A DNA stretch of 64,000 nt, taken from assembly GCF_902459465.1 (NCBI RefSeq), contig NW_022985703.1, positions 186,001-250,000 of the forward strand. Direction: 5' to 3'. Made by a program: the position numbers and the translations under genes. This DNA is from Asterias rubens (lineage: Eukaryota > Echinodermata > Asteroidea > Forcipulatida > Asteriidae). This document shows, one piece after another, positions 23,101 through 34,199 of the stretch. Position 1 is the first letter of the stretch; the number at the start of each line of letters is the position of its first letter. The notes under the pieces are model-generated. The model saw only the letters and a list, made by a program, of their open reading frames with translations, did no database searches and had not been told where the DNA came from.

Positions 23101-26100
23101 GTACAATGGTATCCCATTCACCGAGGAGGAACTAGCAGCACACTTCACTGAGCTTCATAAACTAGCACTGAATAACAACCAGATAAGGAGGTGAGAGACC
23201 CTGCTGGGGCTAAAAGTTGTACCTTAAATGCACACTTAGTCCCCCCAAACTTTCACCTTGTCTTTGAAATTCTAAGGCGAAAAGAGAGTTTTTAAATGGT
23301 ATCAATACAGATTTTCAGTCAAATTGTATTTATGGGTTTAATGTTTTTAAAACTACTGTGTCCGTTAGAACAAAATGCAGTCAGTTTTTCAATTTGCATT
23401 TATGAAGTAGTTGTCTACAAAAGCTTAATGTAGAATGACACTCGATGAAGTGGTTGTTGCTTCAAAAGCATGCAGATACACTTTTTAATTAGACATTTTA
23501 TATTTATTAAAATAAATGTATGAGATAATTTCTTTTCCTTTTTAGTACTACAAGGAAACTTTCCATCCACTCCCTCTCAACCTCTTTCTTTTCTGTCGCC
23601 CTTGAATTATTTTGGGTTTTTTAAGATGGGAAGAGGTTGCCAAACTGAGGTCTCTTCCCAAACTGAAGACTCTCATATTACTAGAGAACCCACTTGAAGA
23701 TGTGTACTACGAAGAAACATCTTCAGCATCGTTAAACAGAAATGCTTCAGAAGAAGAAACAGAAAAGCGTTCAGGAACCGACCCGACCCATTCCCATGGT
23801 GATGGAAGAAGTACAGGGAGTGGAGAGGAGAGCCAGCCTGTACCTGAGGGGAGCGGACAGGAAGCAACAGGTGGGGATGCTGTCAGGGATGAGCCAGGCT
23901 ATATGGACTCAGAAGAGATGGTCAAGGAGAAAGAGGCAAGGGTCAAAGGCGACTCCTGCTCTGTTTCTGGAAAACAAAATAAGGTAGCTGCTTCTTGCCA
24001 ATTTTCTGTAAATTTAGTTGTTGTCGTACTTTGGTTTTAGCAGTTGTCAAAAACAAATGATTGTTTGCATTCACAATACTTTCTATCATAAAGGACACAG
24101 GTAACAGTGATTTGTGTTTTATTTTGGCCAAGATATAAGTTTAGAGAAAGGACCCAGAGATAGAATTCAGACTTATACTATTTTTAATTAGTGCAATTAC
24201 TGATTTTTCATTAGCATTTTCCAAAAGATAAATAAACTCCAATGAAATGTCATTGTGATAACGATACAAATGCTATTGGGTTGTTATAGCGCTTTATCAC
24301 ACCCATAAGAGCAAAGCACTCTGACAGTACTTTTCATGCAAGGTATGTGGAGCTACGATTTGAAGTATGAGACCTAATCCTTCATTTCCTTTATAGCACC
24401 ATTTAATGTTTTACATGTTACTGTGGTGCAACATGATGCTGATTAGACCACTGGGTTCTTTTATGTGCATTCCGACTATGGTTAAGTATTTCTACCTCCA
24501 TGGGTTAAGTGTCTTGCTCAAGGACGCAAGTGTCACAACTGGGATCCGAACCCACCGCCTGCTGATGAGGTATAACCGTGTCCATGATTTCCCCCAGACA
24601 GGTGAATCTGAAGAAATTCAAACTGATGTTTCAGCACAGGAGGAACAGATGAGGAGGAATCCACGCAATGATAAGGAGCAGGTCTTCTCTCAAGGCTTTA
24701 CATCCTTAGAGTCGCTGTGTGTCACAGACACTGCTCTGTCATCATGGCAACACCTGCATGATCTCAGGCTCTTTCCAAGACTACACTCTGTCAAAATCAA
24801 GGTGAAAGCAGTTTGAACCAGGGTATCCTACTTTACTGGTTAAAGGCTGGACACTATTGGAAATTATACTCAAAATGATTGTCAGCATACAAAATTTATA
24901 CTTGGTAATAGGCAATGGAGAGCTGTTGATAGTATACAACATTGACAGAAATGACTCACTCTGAATAACAAGGTACTTTGAGAAAGAAGAAATTTCTCAC
25001 TCAAATACGTAATACAAGGCTTCAAGCCTGCAGTCTTTTGGGGTCATCCACAAATTTGTGCAACATACACGTACATGTACATGTAGGTGTTTATTTCTGT
25101 CATTTTTCTCATGCGACTTTGATGACCAATTGAGTCAAATTTTCACAGGTTTTTTTATTTAAAAAAAATATGCATGTGTTGGGATCAAGTGAGAATACTG
25201 GTCTTTGACAACTGCCAAATGGGTCCAGTGCCTTTAAGGAGATGTTTCTGGAATGTTTCTTGATTGCTTTTTTTAGGCCCAATAAACATGGAGAAGTTGT
25301 GTAGTATGCTGGTACTTAATTACATTAAAATCATGAACGAATTTGAGACTTAAAGACACTGGACACTATTGGTAATTTTCAAAGACCAGTGTTCTCACTT
25401 GCTGTATCTCAACATTATGCACAAAATAACAAACCTGTGAAAATTTGAGCTCAATCGGTCATCGAAGTTGCGAGATAATAATGAAAGAAAAAAACACCCT
25501 TGTCACACAAAGTTGTGTGCTTTCAGATGCTTGATTTCGAGATCTCAAGTTCGTGGAAAATTACTTCTTTCTCGAAAACTATGTTACTTCAGAGGGAGCC
25601 GTTTTTCACAATGTTTTATACTATCAATAGCTCCCCATAACTCGTAAACAAGTGAGTTTTTATGCTAATAATTATTATGAGTAATTACCATTAGTGTTCA
25701 CTGCCTTTAATATAGAGATTTCTCCATGTTCGTATAATAATTGTATAAATCATTCTTAATATTCGCAACTGAGAAGCTGAATTGCAAAGAATAGGCCCTA
25801 TGGCAAATAACATTGTTCGTTTTTAACATATCAAACCCAATTTGATGTTGACAGAATATACCACTGTTGAAGTCCTTGGACCAAAAAGAGAGAAGAAAGC
25901 TTGCTGTGGCAAGGTGAGGACTTTCTGCTGGTATGATTTACATCCTCTGCGGGCTTGGCTTGGTCGCGGTTTTCCCTCTTGGTTCTGATTCGCTCCAAAA
26001 TTGTGTTTAGCCAAGCATATCACAATCTTGGACAGCGTTTATAGCGCAGTAGAATATATAGGCCTATACTTAATGTTCGATAGTTTCTGCACTCTATAAA

Positions 26101-29096
26101 TGTGTTTATTGTTATTATTACTCTGTATAATCCTGATTTCTTCCAATCCTGATTTATTTTAATTTTCCAAATGCACGAAACTCATTTAAGTTAGTTTTAT
26201 TGACAGATTTAAGATAAACTACAATACATTGTATGCGCTGGTTTTGGGTTTTTATTTTTTTTTGGGGGGGGTGGGGGGGTTCCTTGGTTTGTTTGTTTTT
26301 TGGTTTGTTTTTATGGCCGCTATCCCAGCTCATTTTGGAGAGCATTTTGTAGCTGCTGATTCTTGCTTTCAATTGCAAAATAAATCATCACTTTATGTGT
26401 TAAGTGCCACCCATTTTATTTGTTTGAAAACTGATAATTTCACAGCCTTCCAAGGATCAAGTTACTGAATGGGAGTGAAGTGACTGAGGTGGAAAGAGAG
26501 AAGTCCGAGCGTCATTTCATCCGAACCTTCAGCGGTCATGATGACCCTCCTGCAAGATACCATGAACTTGTCCAGACCCATGGTGAGTCTCCTCATTTTA
26601 ATTTCTTATTTTAAGACCATTTGTAGCTGTTAAAGGCACATGCTCAATTGCTCTTTACCAAGTAAGTTTTTATGCTAACAATTATTTGAGTAATTACCAA
26701 TAGTGTTCAGTGCCTTTAAGCTCTTATCATTGGTGGCTTACAACATTTAAAATATTTAATAGGAAGACCAATGACATTCTCCCCATGCATAAGCTAGCGT
26801 ATCAGGCCGACATTTCTGATGATTCTCAAAAAAACAATCTTTTACATAGTATCTATCTTTTTTTTTTTTTATGACTAACTTCACAGAAATCATCGAGATA
26901 AAAACAATTAATAAATTGTCCAGAATGCACATTAAGGGCATTTCAAACCAAAATACACACTTAATCATGCAACTGTATGGATTTTAATGCTGACTTTTTA
27001 CCCACAGTTTGTCCCTTTGATTACGTCTTTCTTTGTTAAGTCTCATTCGTTTTTCGTTAAGTGCTGGTTGATTGTTTGTTGTTTTGATTGTTTGTAATAC
27101 TTGCTCTTTATCTTTTGTGTGTTTTAATTGTTTAACCTTTTGCTCTTTTTTAAGACACTGGACACTATTGGTAATTGTCAAAGACTAGTCTTCTCACTTG
27201 GTGTATCTCAACATATGCATAAAATAACACACCTGTGAAAATTTGAGCTCAATTGGTCGTTGAAGTAGGGAGATAATAACGAAAGAAAAAAATACCCTTA
27301 TCACACGACTTTGTGAGCTTTCACATGCTTGATTTTGAGACCTCAAATTCTAAATCTGAGGTCTCAAAATCAAAATCGTGGTAAATTACTTCTTTCTCGA
27401 AAACTACACTACTTCAGTGGGAGCCGTTTCTCACAATGTTTTATACTATAAATCTCTCCCCATTAAGTAAGGTTTTATGCTAAAAACTGTTTTGAGTAAT
27501 TACCAATAGTGTCCAATGCCTTTAAGGAAATGTTAAATACTGTACATATGTACAAGTTCTCGTGCAATTCAACCATATCGGTTGTCATAGTACTGTTCAT
27601 TTCTGTGTAATGTTTTTATGAAATAAACCAATACATATAATATATCAAACATTCCAAAGACCTTGTTTCAATTCAGCCTGCTTCGTGCTTATCATATTAT
27701 ACTCTCCACCCAACTAAGAGTACAAATGGGCGCCTGCTTGAGCTGGGGAGTAACCTGCGATGGACTGGCATCCTGTCCGGGCCGAATAGAATCATTCTCA
27801 GATATAAACACCGGCCTGATGAGCCATACTGGCTCGGGACAGACTCGACTTTACTTTTCTTCAGAATCTGGGAGAGTTGGCATGCCATTTAAGCAACCGT
27901 TTTTGTTTTGTTCCACCAGGCAAACTGAAACCGTTCTCCCATATCAGTCTAGGAGAGGGGTTTCAGGAGTTTGTGAAGCTGAACTTCATCTACGAGGGCA
28001 AGTGCATTAAAGAGGATGTAAAGATGAGGGTTATAGACCCAGTCAAGATCCTCAGGATTTACTGTTCCCGCTTGATAGAGATGCCAGCTAGGTAAGACTT
28101 CATTTCAGGCTTGTGAATTAATATTCAAAAATACCCAAGACAGTTTTGCTTTTTCTGGTTGTTGAGAGCACATCACATGTATTTTTAAATGTGTGATATA
28201 AACACTGCTAGAAGTGGTTAAAATAGGGGTGATGCGCTAGCTTTAAAATTGGCCCTAGCTTTACACTTGGTGCTAATTTCATTGAAATGCGATAAATACT
28301 CCGGTAATCAATGTACAACTATTAAGTGCCACAAGTGCGTTTTCTCTTTCATTATTATCTGTTCAAATTTTCACAGGTTTGTTATTTTGTGCATATGTTG
28401 AGATACACCAAGTGAAGTCCACCAAGTGAAGTCCACCAAGGGCCAGCAGAGAAGACTGGTCTTTGACAAATACTAAAGGTGTCCAGTGTCTTTAAAGACA
28501 GTGGACACTATTAGTAATTGTCAAAGACTAGCCTTCACAGTTGGTGTATCTCAACATATGTATAAAATAACAAACCTGTGAAAATTTGAGCTCAATCGGT
28601 CGTCGAAGTTGCGAGATAATAATGAAAGAAAAAAACACCCTTGTCACACAAAGTTGTGTGCGTTTAAATGGTTGATTTCGAGACTTCAAGTTCTAAACTT
28701 GAGGTCTTGAAATCGAATTCGTGGAAAATTACTTCTTCCAAACTATGGCACTTCAGAGGGAGCCGTTTCTCACAATGTTTTATACCATCAACCTCTCCCC
28801 ATTACTCGTCACCAAGAGAGGTTTTATGCTAATCATTATTTTGAGTAATTACCAATAGTGTCCACTGCCTTTAATGTATCATTTTTATCTTGGACAGGTT
28901 AGTGGTGTTATACCACAAGACAACCAGCCCCCAGTCAGACGAGGTCATCACGCAAGAATTGAATCTGATTGGAATGCCAATGAGCCGTTTCGATATGAAG
29001 GACGGCGATGAGATTCACATTGATGTACATGTTCCATATGTACAGTATGTACCAGAGTGTCAAATCAACAAATCATTAACTCCAAGTCCACGCTAA
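20142..29096 (+). CDS. TBCEL: Tubulin-specific chaperone cofactor E-like protein (10 exons)
   Basis: Exons: 20142-20360, 20921-21112, 22106-22238, 23100-23190, 23626-23983, 24598-24801, 25855-25913, 26446-26582, 27920-28091, 28898-29096 (TAA). All junctions are GT-AG and phases agree: 1764 nt, 587 aa. Leucine-rich repeats run from about residue 90 (SDLDLSGNALSSWEEV, LPRLKFCNLSSNPL) through exons 3-6. A tail after LRR (IPLLKSLDQKERRKLAVARLP) is followed by a C-terminal ubiquitin-like domain in exons 9-10 ending near DGDEIHIDVHV. There is no CAP-Gly domain, which separates TBCEL from TBCE. Human TBCEL is 424 aa and has been linked to tubulin destabilisation. The extra length here is an acidic Ser/Glu/Gly-rich insert (about residues 236-355, exons 5-6) inside the LRR region, and a Gly/Arg-rich stretch in exon 1. 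The ATG at 20142 is the first in frame and gives the family-like start (FISALKEKY). The gene is divergent from unc45. Confidence 0.93.
21178..21445. repeat. Dense AACTGG/CCAGTT half-site cluster
   Basis: More than a dozen CCAGTT or AACTGG hexamers and many CTAGTT, in both orientations, within 270 bp, plus a direct repeat of AGTATGGAAAATGGAC-like text. It begins 65 bp after the TBCEL exon 2 donor. Confidence 0.8.
21558..21928. mobile_element. Family C MITE
   Basis: TTAAGTTACATATTGGACGC to GAAAGTGTCCAATGGCTTTAA, same interior as the copy at 7335. It lies in TBCEL intron 2. Confidence 0.8.
22513..22854. mobile_element. Family A MITE
   Basis: TTAAAGACACTAGACACTAT to CATGAATAGTGTCCACTGCC then TTAA, with the central GAGACCTCAAATTC hairpin. 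It lies in TBCEL intron 3. Confidence 0.85.
24280..24570 (-). mobile_element. Degenerate tRNA-like SINE abutting TBCEL exon 6
   Basis: Minus-strand SINE remnants: TATAGCGCTTTATCACACCC at left, GTGTCTTGCTCAAGGACGC and GGGATCCGAACCCACC at right. The tRNA-like head is lost. It ends only about 28 bp before the TBCEL exon 6 acceptor at 24597. Confidence 0.6.
24840..25237. mobile_element. Family A MITE, diverged
   Basis: TTAAAGGCTGGACACTATTG to GGGTCCAGTGCCTTTAA. The interior differs (CTTCAAGCCTGCAG centre), an older subfamily. It lies in TBCEL intron 6. Confidence 0.75.
25350..25710. mobile_element. Family A MITE
   Basis: TTAAAGACACTGGACACTAT to GTGTTCACTGCCTTTAA; half of the central hairpin is deleted. 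It lies in TBCEL intron 6, about 140 bp before exon 7. Confidence 0.8.
26630..26719. mobile_element. Family A MITE, internal deletion derivative
   Basis: Only about 90 bp: TTAAAGGCACATGCTCAATT, then directly the end ACCAATAGTGTTCAGTGCC and TTAA. It starts about 50 bp after the TBCEL exon 8 donor. Confidence 0.6.
27150..27525. mobile_element. Family A MITE, full length
   Basis: TTAAGACACTGGACACTATT to CCAATAGTGTCCAATGCC and TTAA; central hairpin GAGACCTCAAATTC/CTGAGGTCTC. It lies in TBCEL intron 8. Confidence 0.85.
28338..28495. mobile_element. Family A MITE, right half
   Basis: From CTTTCATTATTATCTG through GAGATACACCAAGTGAAGTC, with a short internal direct duplication, to GTGTCCAGTGTCTTTAA. 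It shares its terminal TTAA with the next copy. Confidence 0.6.
28492..28874. mobile_element. Family A MITE, full length
   Basis: TTAAAGACAGTGGACACTAT to AATAGTGTCCACTGCCTTTAA. It abuts a half copy on the left (sharing one TTAA) and ends 24 bp before TBCEL exon 10, so it supplies most of the sequence upstream of that acceptor. Confidence 0.85.
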
Positions 29097-29107
29097 TTCA
29101 AGGCGCC

Positions 29108-29300
29108 GTATTTTAGACCGCGTGAGGCCGCTCACAATAGTATTTATCTTCAAGTACGCGCCAGTCCTCCAATCAGATTGGCAGAATGGAGTGGTGATAA
29201 AAACCTATATTGCATGGCTAATATCACTACCATGTGTGTTCTATGTCACGCGCCAAGTTTGCTTAAAGATAAATACGTTATCACACACACGCTCGTGGAA
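29108..29300. mobile_element. Inverted-repeat element (family I-like)
   Basis: ATTTTAGACCGCGTGAGG, TATTTATCTTCAAGTACGCG and its near-inverse CGCGCCAAGTTTGCTTAAAG...; starts 11 bp after the TBCEL stop, so it is probably part of the 3' UTR. Confidence 0.5.
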
Positions 29301-29522
29301 ATAAGGAAAATGTAGACAGAGCCATTAATTGGCAACACTCAAGTGTCATAGCATGTTTTGTTTGTACATGTAGATATTGATTAGTTTTTCAAATCTGCAC
29401 ATTTTTATTGTACGCGTTTTGATCAAGTTATTGTGGAGGGGGGTGGTGGTGTAATCTGTTATAGACGTAGAATAAGCAAACACACCACACCGTGGTTTCG
29501 AGATACTCAAGTTTATTGAAAC

Positions 29523-29578
29523 TGAAAATAGTGAGCGGTGCACAGCAACGACAAGGGAGGCAACGTGGGAGCGAGTCA
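29523..29578. repeat. Direct repeat, left copy
   Basis: TGAAAATAGTGAGCGGTGCA ... GGCAACGTGGGAGCGAGT; recurs at 30342-30393 in the same orientation, 820 bp away. Confidence 0.75.
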
Positions 29579-30341
29579 ATTAACAAACAAAACAATTAGG
29601 GAAAAGAAAAGAAAAGAGAAACAATAATAAGTACATGATATAACAATACTTGACCGTAAGCCCTAATAAATCTTAGAAAACATAACTAGACAGAGTCTGG
29701 GTGCATGATAGATTATAAGACCAATTATTTAGTCAAGCAGCCTATTAGTTTACTTTACTCTCTGTGGTACCTTAGAATTGACAGAAATAGTAAAGGAGTC
29801 CTTCAAATTACCAGTTTACAATCACCAATTAATCACAGTGAAATAAAAGCAATGATGGTGAATCAATCACTTGTTATCACAATGGCATGTTCTCTAATTT
29901 ATTAAATATTATAGAGAAATCAACCAATTTATTAAAACCTATTTATTTACTTTGTCAGCAGATTTGTCCTACAAAAATAGCACTGACAGCTCTGTTTTAC
30001 CAAACGAAAATTAACAAGATATGATAAAAATGCATACAAAGTACATGTACTGTATTTTCCTACCATAAAGAAACACATACAATACATGCAATTTATACCA
30101 AGTCTTTTATCCTATGACCCATGCACATTACGTTATGTTTACGCTCCTAGAACACGAGAGGGCCTACTATCATTATTTTCACGACTTACAGAAAACATTA
30201 TTACAAAAACAGCGATTTTACCTAGTTTTATCCCCCTGTTTCACATGTCACTAACTCAGAAAATGCCAGAGTCCCTTATGTCTGGGACCATTTATTATTA
30301 GTAAAAGAACATTTGATAAAAGTACAAAATAATCTTACCTG

Positions 30342-30393
30342 AAAATAGTGAGCGGTGCACAGCAACGACAAGGAAGGCAACGTGAGAGCGAGT
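30342..30393. repeat. Direct repeat, right copy
   Basis: Same text as 29523-29578 with two changes. The AT-rich 760 bp between them has no recognised coding region; the pair may be the ends of a deleted element. Confidence 0.7.
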
Positions 30394-30618
30394 GACACTA
30401 TCCCACTGTCAACCCTTGAGGGCGCTGGTCACCACTACCGCTTGCCATCGCTAAACTCCGCTCAATATTATGACGCACCTGACTTGGTCCCACATCATGA
30501 AATTTCAATATAATGACTCTAAAGCCCTGATCTAACATGTCTTTCAAATATGTACATTCCAAAAATCACACCTCAGGAAAACTTAACCTTATGGTCGATA
30601 TTTACCTCCAATCATGGT

Positions 30619-30943
30619 TTAAAGGCAGTGGACACTATTGGTAGTTATTCAAAATAGTTATTAGCATAAAACCTTACTTGGTAACGAGTAATGGGGAGAG
30701 GTTGATAATATAAAACATTGTGAGAAATGGCTCCCTCTGAACATAATTTTCCACGAACTTTATTTCGAGATCTCAAGTTTAGAATTTGAGGTCTCGAAAT
30801 CAAGCATCTGAAAGCACACAACTTCGTGTGACAAGGATATTTTTTTCTTCCATTATTATCTTGCAACTTTGACGACCAATTGAGTTCAAATTATCACAGG
30901 TTTGGTATTTTGGGCATATGTTGAAAAACACCTTTATTGTGAA
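30619..30943. mobile_element. Family A MITE, 3' end displaced by a SINE
   Basis: TTAAAGGCAGTGGACACTAT to GGGCATATGTTGAAAAACAC, where a tRNA-derived SINE (30945-31048) begins. The end terminus is missing. Confidence 0.75.
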
Positions 30944-30944
30944 A

Positions 30945-31048
30945 GAATTTTGGGTTGAACAAAGAAAATTGACCGGAGCGGGACCTAAACTTGCAATCTC
31001 TAGATTAATGTGTTGTTGGCGCTCTACCATCTGAGCTAAATGCATCTA
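30945..31048 (-). mobile_element. tRNA-derived SINE, same family as 10738-10860
   Basis: Minus strand: TTTAGCTCAGATGGTAGAGC, then a degenerate B box and GGTCAATTTTCTTTGTTCAAC. It interrupts the family A MITE that starts at 30619, so it inserted later than that MITE. Confidence 0.6.
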
Positions 31049-31054
31049 TGTGTG

Positions 31055-31306
31055 CGTTCAATTAGCTTCCCTGGGTCAACCCGGTCTGCCCCAGGTACGT
31101 TCGAATAGCTTTGACGTCATTCTAGGGGGCTCACCTGGGTCAGCCCCAAGTGCCCTCCCTGCTTGTGGAGTGGGTCACTTGGGGCTGGCCCCCATCCCAG
31201 GTGCATGACGTCACCAGGAGAGGGATGCTGATCGTTTGACTAGCTCTCGTCAGGGGCTTACCGGAGTGAGCAGGGGTCGACCCAGGGAAGCTACATGTAA
31301 TCAAAT
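31055..31306. mobile_element. Family J inverted-repeat element
   Basis: ATTAGCTTCCCTGGGTC at left and GACCCAGGGAAGCT at right; inner TTGACGTCATTC and GCATGACGTCACC, CCCCAAGTGCCC/GGGTCACTTGGGG. Confidence 0.75.
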
Positions 31307-31671
31307 GCACCCGTTCATTCAAAAACAGAGTGGAGGATTGAATAATCAGACAGTAGGAACATTTGGAATTGTCAAAGCAGGTAATTGGAATACACAATCT
31401 AAGAACCATTCCTGTTAGTAACGCTTCTCAGATTCAAATAATTTGATATATTTTTCCATCACATTACTTTGAGATGAAATGCTTCTCAAAGTACGTTATA
31501 CTACATGTACTATCAAAGGCTGATGTACTTCTAACCAAACGATATCTGATTGCCACTAATTTTAAGAGTGATTACCAACCGTATACCTTCTTCAAAGATT
31601 CTGAATTAATTTTTGTATAATTCTTTCTTAAGATTAAAAGATTGGTTCCCGTCAAAAAGGTGACAACATAT

Positions 31672-32023
31672 GGGGTGTCGTGGCAGAGTGGAAAAGAGCA
31701 CCGAACTCAAGCTCTGATGTTTTTGTTCAGCAGAGTGTGGGTTCGAATCCCGGTCGTGACACTTGTTTCCCTGAGCAAGACGCTTAACTATAATTGCTTC
31801 TCTCCACCCAGGGGTAAATGGGTACCTGTGAGGGCAGAGATGGTTCTTGTGATTGATTTAGCCGAGAAGCGCTTAGTTTGCGCACAGGCTGTATACTCCC
31901 CAGGGAGCTGAGATGGTTTAAGGAATGATTTAAGGCCCAGTGACCAGGGGTAAGAATGTCGGAAGCGCTTTGAGACAGGTGTGAAAAACGCGATATAAAA
32001 ACAGGTTATTATTATTATTATTA
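31672..32023 (+). mobile_element. tRNA-Ser/Leu-like SINE with (ATT)n tail
   Basis: The head GGGGTGTCGTGGCAGAGTGG with B box GTGGGTTCGAATCCC is followed by a body (ACGCTTAACTATAATTGC, CTGTATACTCCCCAGGGAGC) and an L2-like end with GGAAGCGCTTTGAGA, then an (ATT)n tail. Full length, about 350 bp. Confidence 0.8.
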
Positions 32024-32139
32024 CTTATAAGACCACATAAAAACAGTACCAAGAAAAAAAGAACCTCGTAAAAAGACGCAAAGATTTGGAGGAAAGACAG
32101 AAAGTGCCTGCACTCAAGGACAGTTGCCTGCGCTTACTC

Positions 32140-33226
32140 ACGTATTCACCTTGGAACGTGGGAACTGACCCCGAAACACCAGATGAGCAAGGACGGTTGA
32201 GTTATCAAGCAACAAGATCAAGATTATGTGTGGATATACCAAATCCTACCACTGGGAGCCAAAGCATTGGAAATCCCTTTGAACTTTGGCGAGAAGGACC
32301 CGAACTCAGTATTAAGGGACGTATTCACCTCGGAACGTGGGTACTGAACCCAAAACACCAGCTGAGCAAGGACGGTCGAGTTATCAAGCAACAAGACCAA
32401 GATTATGTGTGGATAGACCAAATCCTACCACTGGGAGCCAAAGCATTGGAAATCCCTTTGAACTTTGGCGAGAAGTACCCGAACTCGGTATGAAGGGACG
32501 TATTCACCTCTGAACGTGGGTACTGAACCCAAAACACCAGCTGAGCAAGGACGGTCGAGTTATCAAGCAACAAGACCAAGATTATGTGTGGATAGACCAA
32601 ATCCTACCACTGGGAGCCAAAGCATTGGAAATCCCTTTGAACTTTGGCGAGAAGTACCCGAACTCAGTATGAAGGGACGTATTCACCTCGGAACGTGGGA
32701 ACTGACCCCAAAACACCAGCTCAGCAAGGACGGTCGAGTTATCAAGCAACAAGACCAAGATTATGTGTGGATAGACTGAATCCTACCGTTGGGAGCTAAA
32801 GCATTGAAAATCCCAGTAAACTTTGGTGAGAAGTACCCGAACTCAGTATTAAGGGACGTATTCACCTTGGAACGTGGGAACTGACCCCAAAGCACCAGCT
32901 GAGCAAGGACTGTCGAGTTATCAAGGAACAAGACCAAGATTATGTGTGGATAGACCAAATCCTACCACTGGGAGCCAAAGCATTGGAAATCCCTTTGAAC
33001 TTTGGCGAGAAGTACCCAAACTCAGTATTAAGGGACGTATTCACCTTGGAACGTGGGAACTGACCCCAAAACACCAGCTCAGCAAGGACGGTCGAGTTAT
33101 CAAGCAACAAGACCAAGATTATGTGTGGATAGACCGAATCCTACCGTTGGGAGCCAAAGCATTGAAAATCCCAGTAAACTTTGGTGAGAAGGACCCAAAC
33201 TCAGTATTAAGGGACGTATTCACCTC
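32140..33226. repeat. 179-bp tandem array, six units
   Basis: ACGTATTCACCT recurs at 32140, 32319, 32498, 32677, 32856, 33035 and 33214, exactly 179 bp apart each time. Units are over about 95 percent alike by eye. 179 is not a multiple of 3, so each unit changes frame, yet each has a long open stretch on both strands (plus: DQDYVWIDQILPLGAKALE). Confidence 0.95.
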
Positions 33227-33267
33227 ACTAGCAGACACGCTCCATTTCTTGTGATAGGCAAAATGAA

Positions 33268-33568
33268 CCACGACTAGCACTAGTCTCATTTGCATATTCC
33301 TTTGTATTGTTTGTTGTTTCATGTTTAATCATTACATGTAGATTCCTCATAACAACCCAGGAATGCAGTACACTGGTTCCTGTGGGTCTTTTTGATAATC
33401 TTACTCAGTTGTTCACAAGAAACTGTTCTGCAAGGAGTTGTTTTAAAAGAGATATAAGTTTTGTACAGCGCTGGCTGCACGCAGTTTCCACTGTTGGAAA
33501 ATGGAATAAAACACATCACAACTACATCATGATGCTGTTTCCAGTCTTGAAAAAGAACCAATCTGTCA
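33268..33568 (+). repeat. Dispersed repeat M, plus copy
   Basis: Starts CCACGACTAGCACTAGTCTC and ends AAGAACCAATCTGTC. It matches 45809-46107 on the other strand nearly throughout. It follows the 179-bp array directly. No coding capacity recognised. Confidence 0.8.
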
Positions 33569-33700
33569 GGTCACAAGCGTGGTAGACAGGATGCATGGGT
33601 AAACATAACAGAAAAACAAACGGGTTGTTACAAGGTGGTCTGCAGGTATGGAGGCTATGGAGAAATCAGTTAAAGGAGCTCGCCGCTCGTTTTAGCAGAA

Positions 33701-33875
33701 ATGGAGGCTGAGAAAGAAGCTTCCAAGACGGGCCAGAAGGCGTCGAGAGAAGTGGTAGTTCCGAGAGACCGGGGCACAAAAATTGCTGGACGTCCCTCTA
33801 CCGACAAGGACCCCGAAGTGTTGGAGTGGGCCGAAGACATGAGACGGAGGACGAAAGATTTATCGAATGCCAAAG
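33701..33875 (+). CDS. Exon-like segment, possible first exon of a BEN-type gene
   Basis: An ATG opens 58 codons (MEAEKEASKTG ... EVLEWAEDMRRRTKDLSNAK) followed by a donor-like G|GTACGC. The composition is basic/acidic, GC-richer than the flanks and protein-like. I do not recognise a domain. The frame stays open past the donor until it runs into a family J repeat at about 33985. The phase does not fit a direct join to the BEN exon at 34845. Confidence 0.35.
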
Positions 33876-33984
33876 GTACGCAGCTGGTACTCGAGAGGGC
33901 CAAGGCAAGCAGCATAATTGAACGTATTCTGAAGACTTACACTTGCCACGAGACCCGTGTCAATAGCAATATTGTATTTACAAA

Positions 33985-34197
33985 AGGTCTGCCCCGGTAC
34001 GTCCGAATAGCTTTGACGTCATTCCAGGGGCTTATCCAAGTCAGCCCCAAGTGCCCTGCTTGTGGAGTGGGTCACTTGAGGATGGCCCCAGGTGCATGAC
34101 GTCACCACGAGAGGGTGAGTGATCGTTTGATTAGCTCTTGTCAGGGGCTCACCCAAGTGAGCACCGCATAAACCGAGGGAAGCTAATCGAAAGCACT
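33985..34197. mobile_element. Family J inverted-repeat element
   Basis: GTACGTCCGAATAGCTTTGA to GAGGGAAGCTAATCG, same interior as 31055-31306. It lies between the exon-like segment at 33701 and the BEN exon. Confidence 0.7.
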
Positions 34198-34199
34198 AA

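Noticed and set aside
27663..28010. 115-codon plus-strand ORF as a separate gene
   Set aside because: It overlaps TBCEL exon 9 in another frame; the exon 9 frame has splice sites and family homology.
32086..33254. Series of plus- and minus-strand ORFs as a repeat-protein gene
   Set aside because: They are frames through the 179-bp tandem array; the frame shifts at each unit and there are no consistent splice sites.
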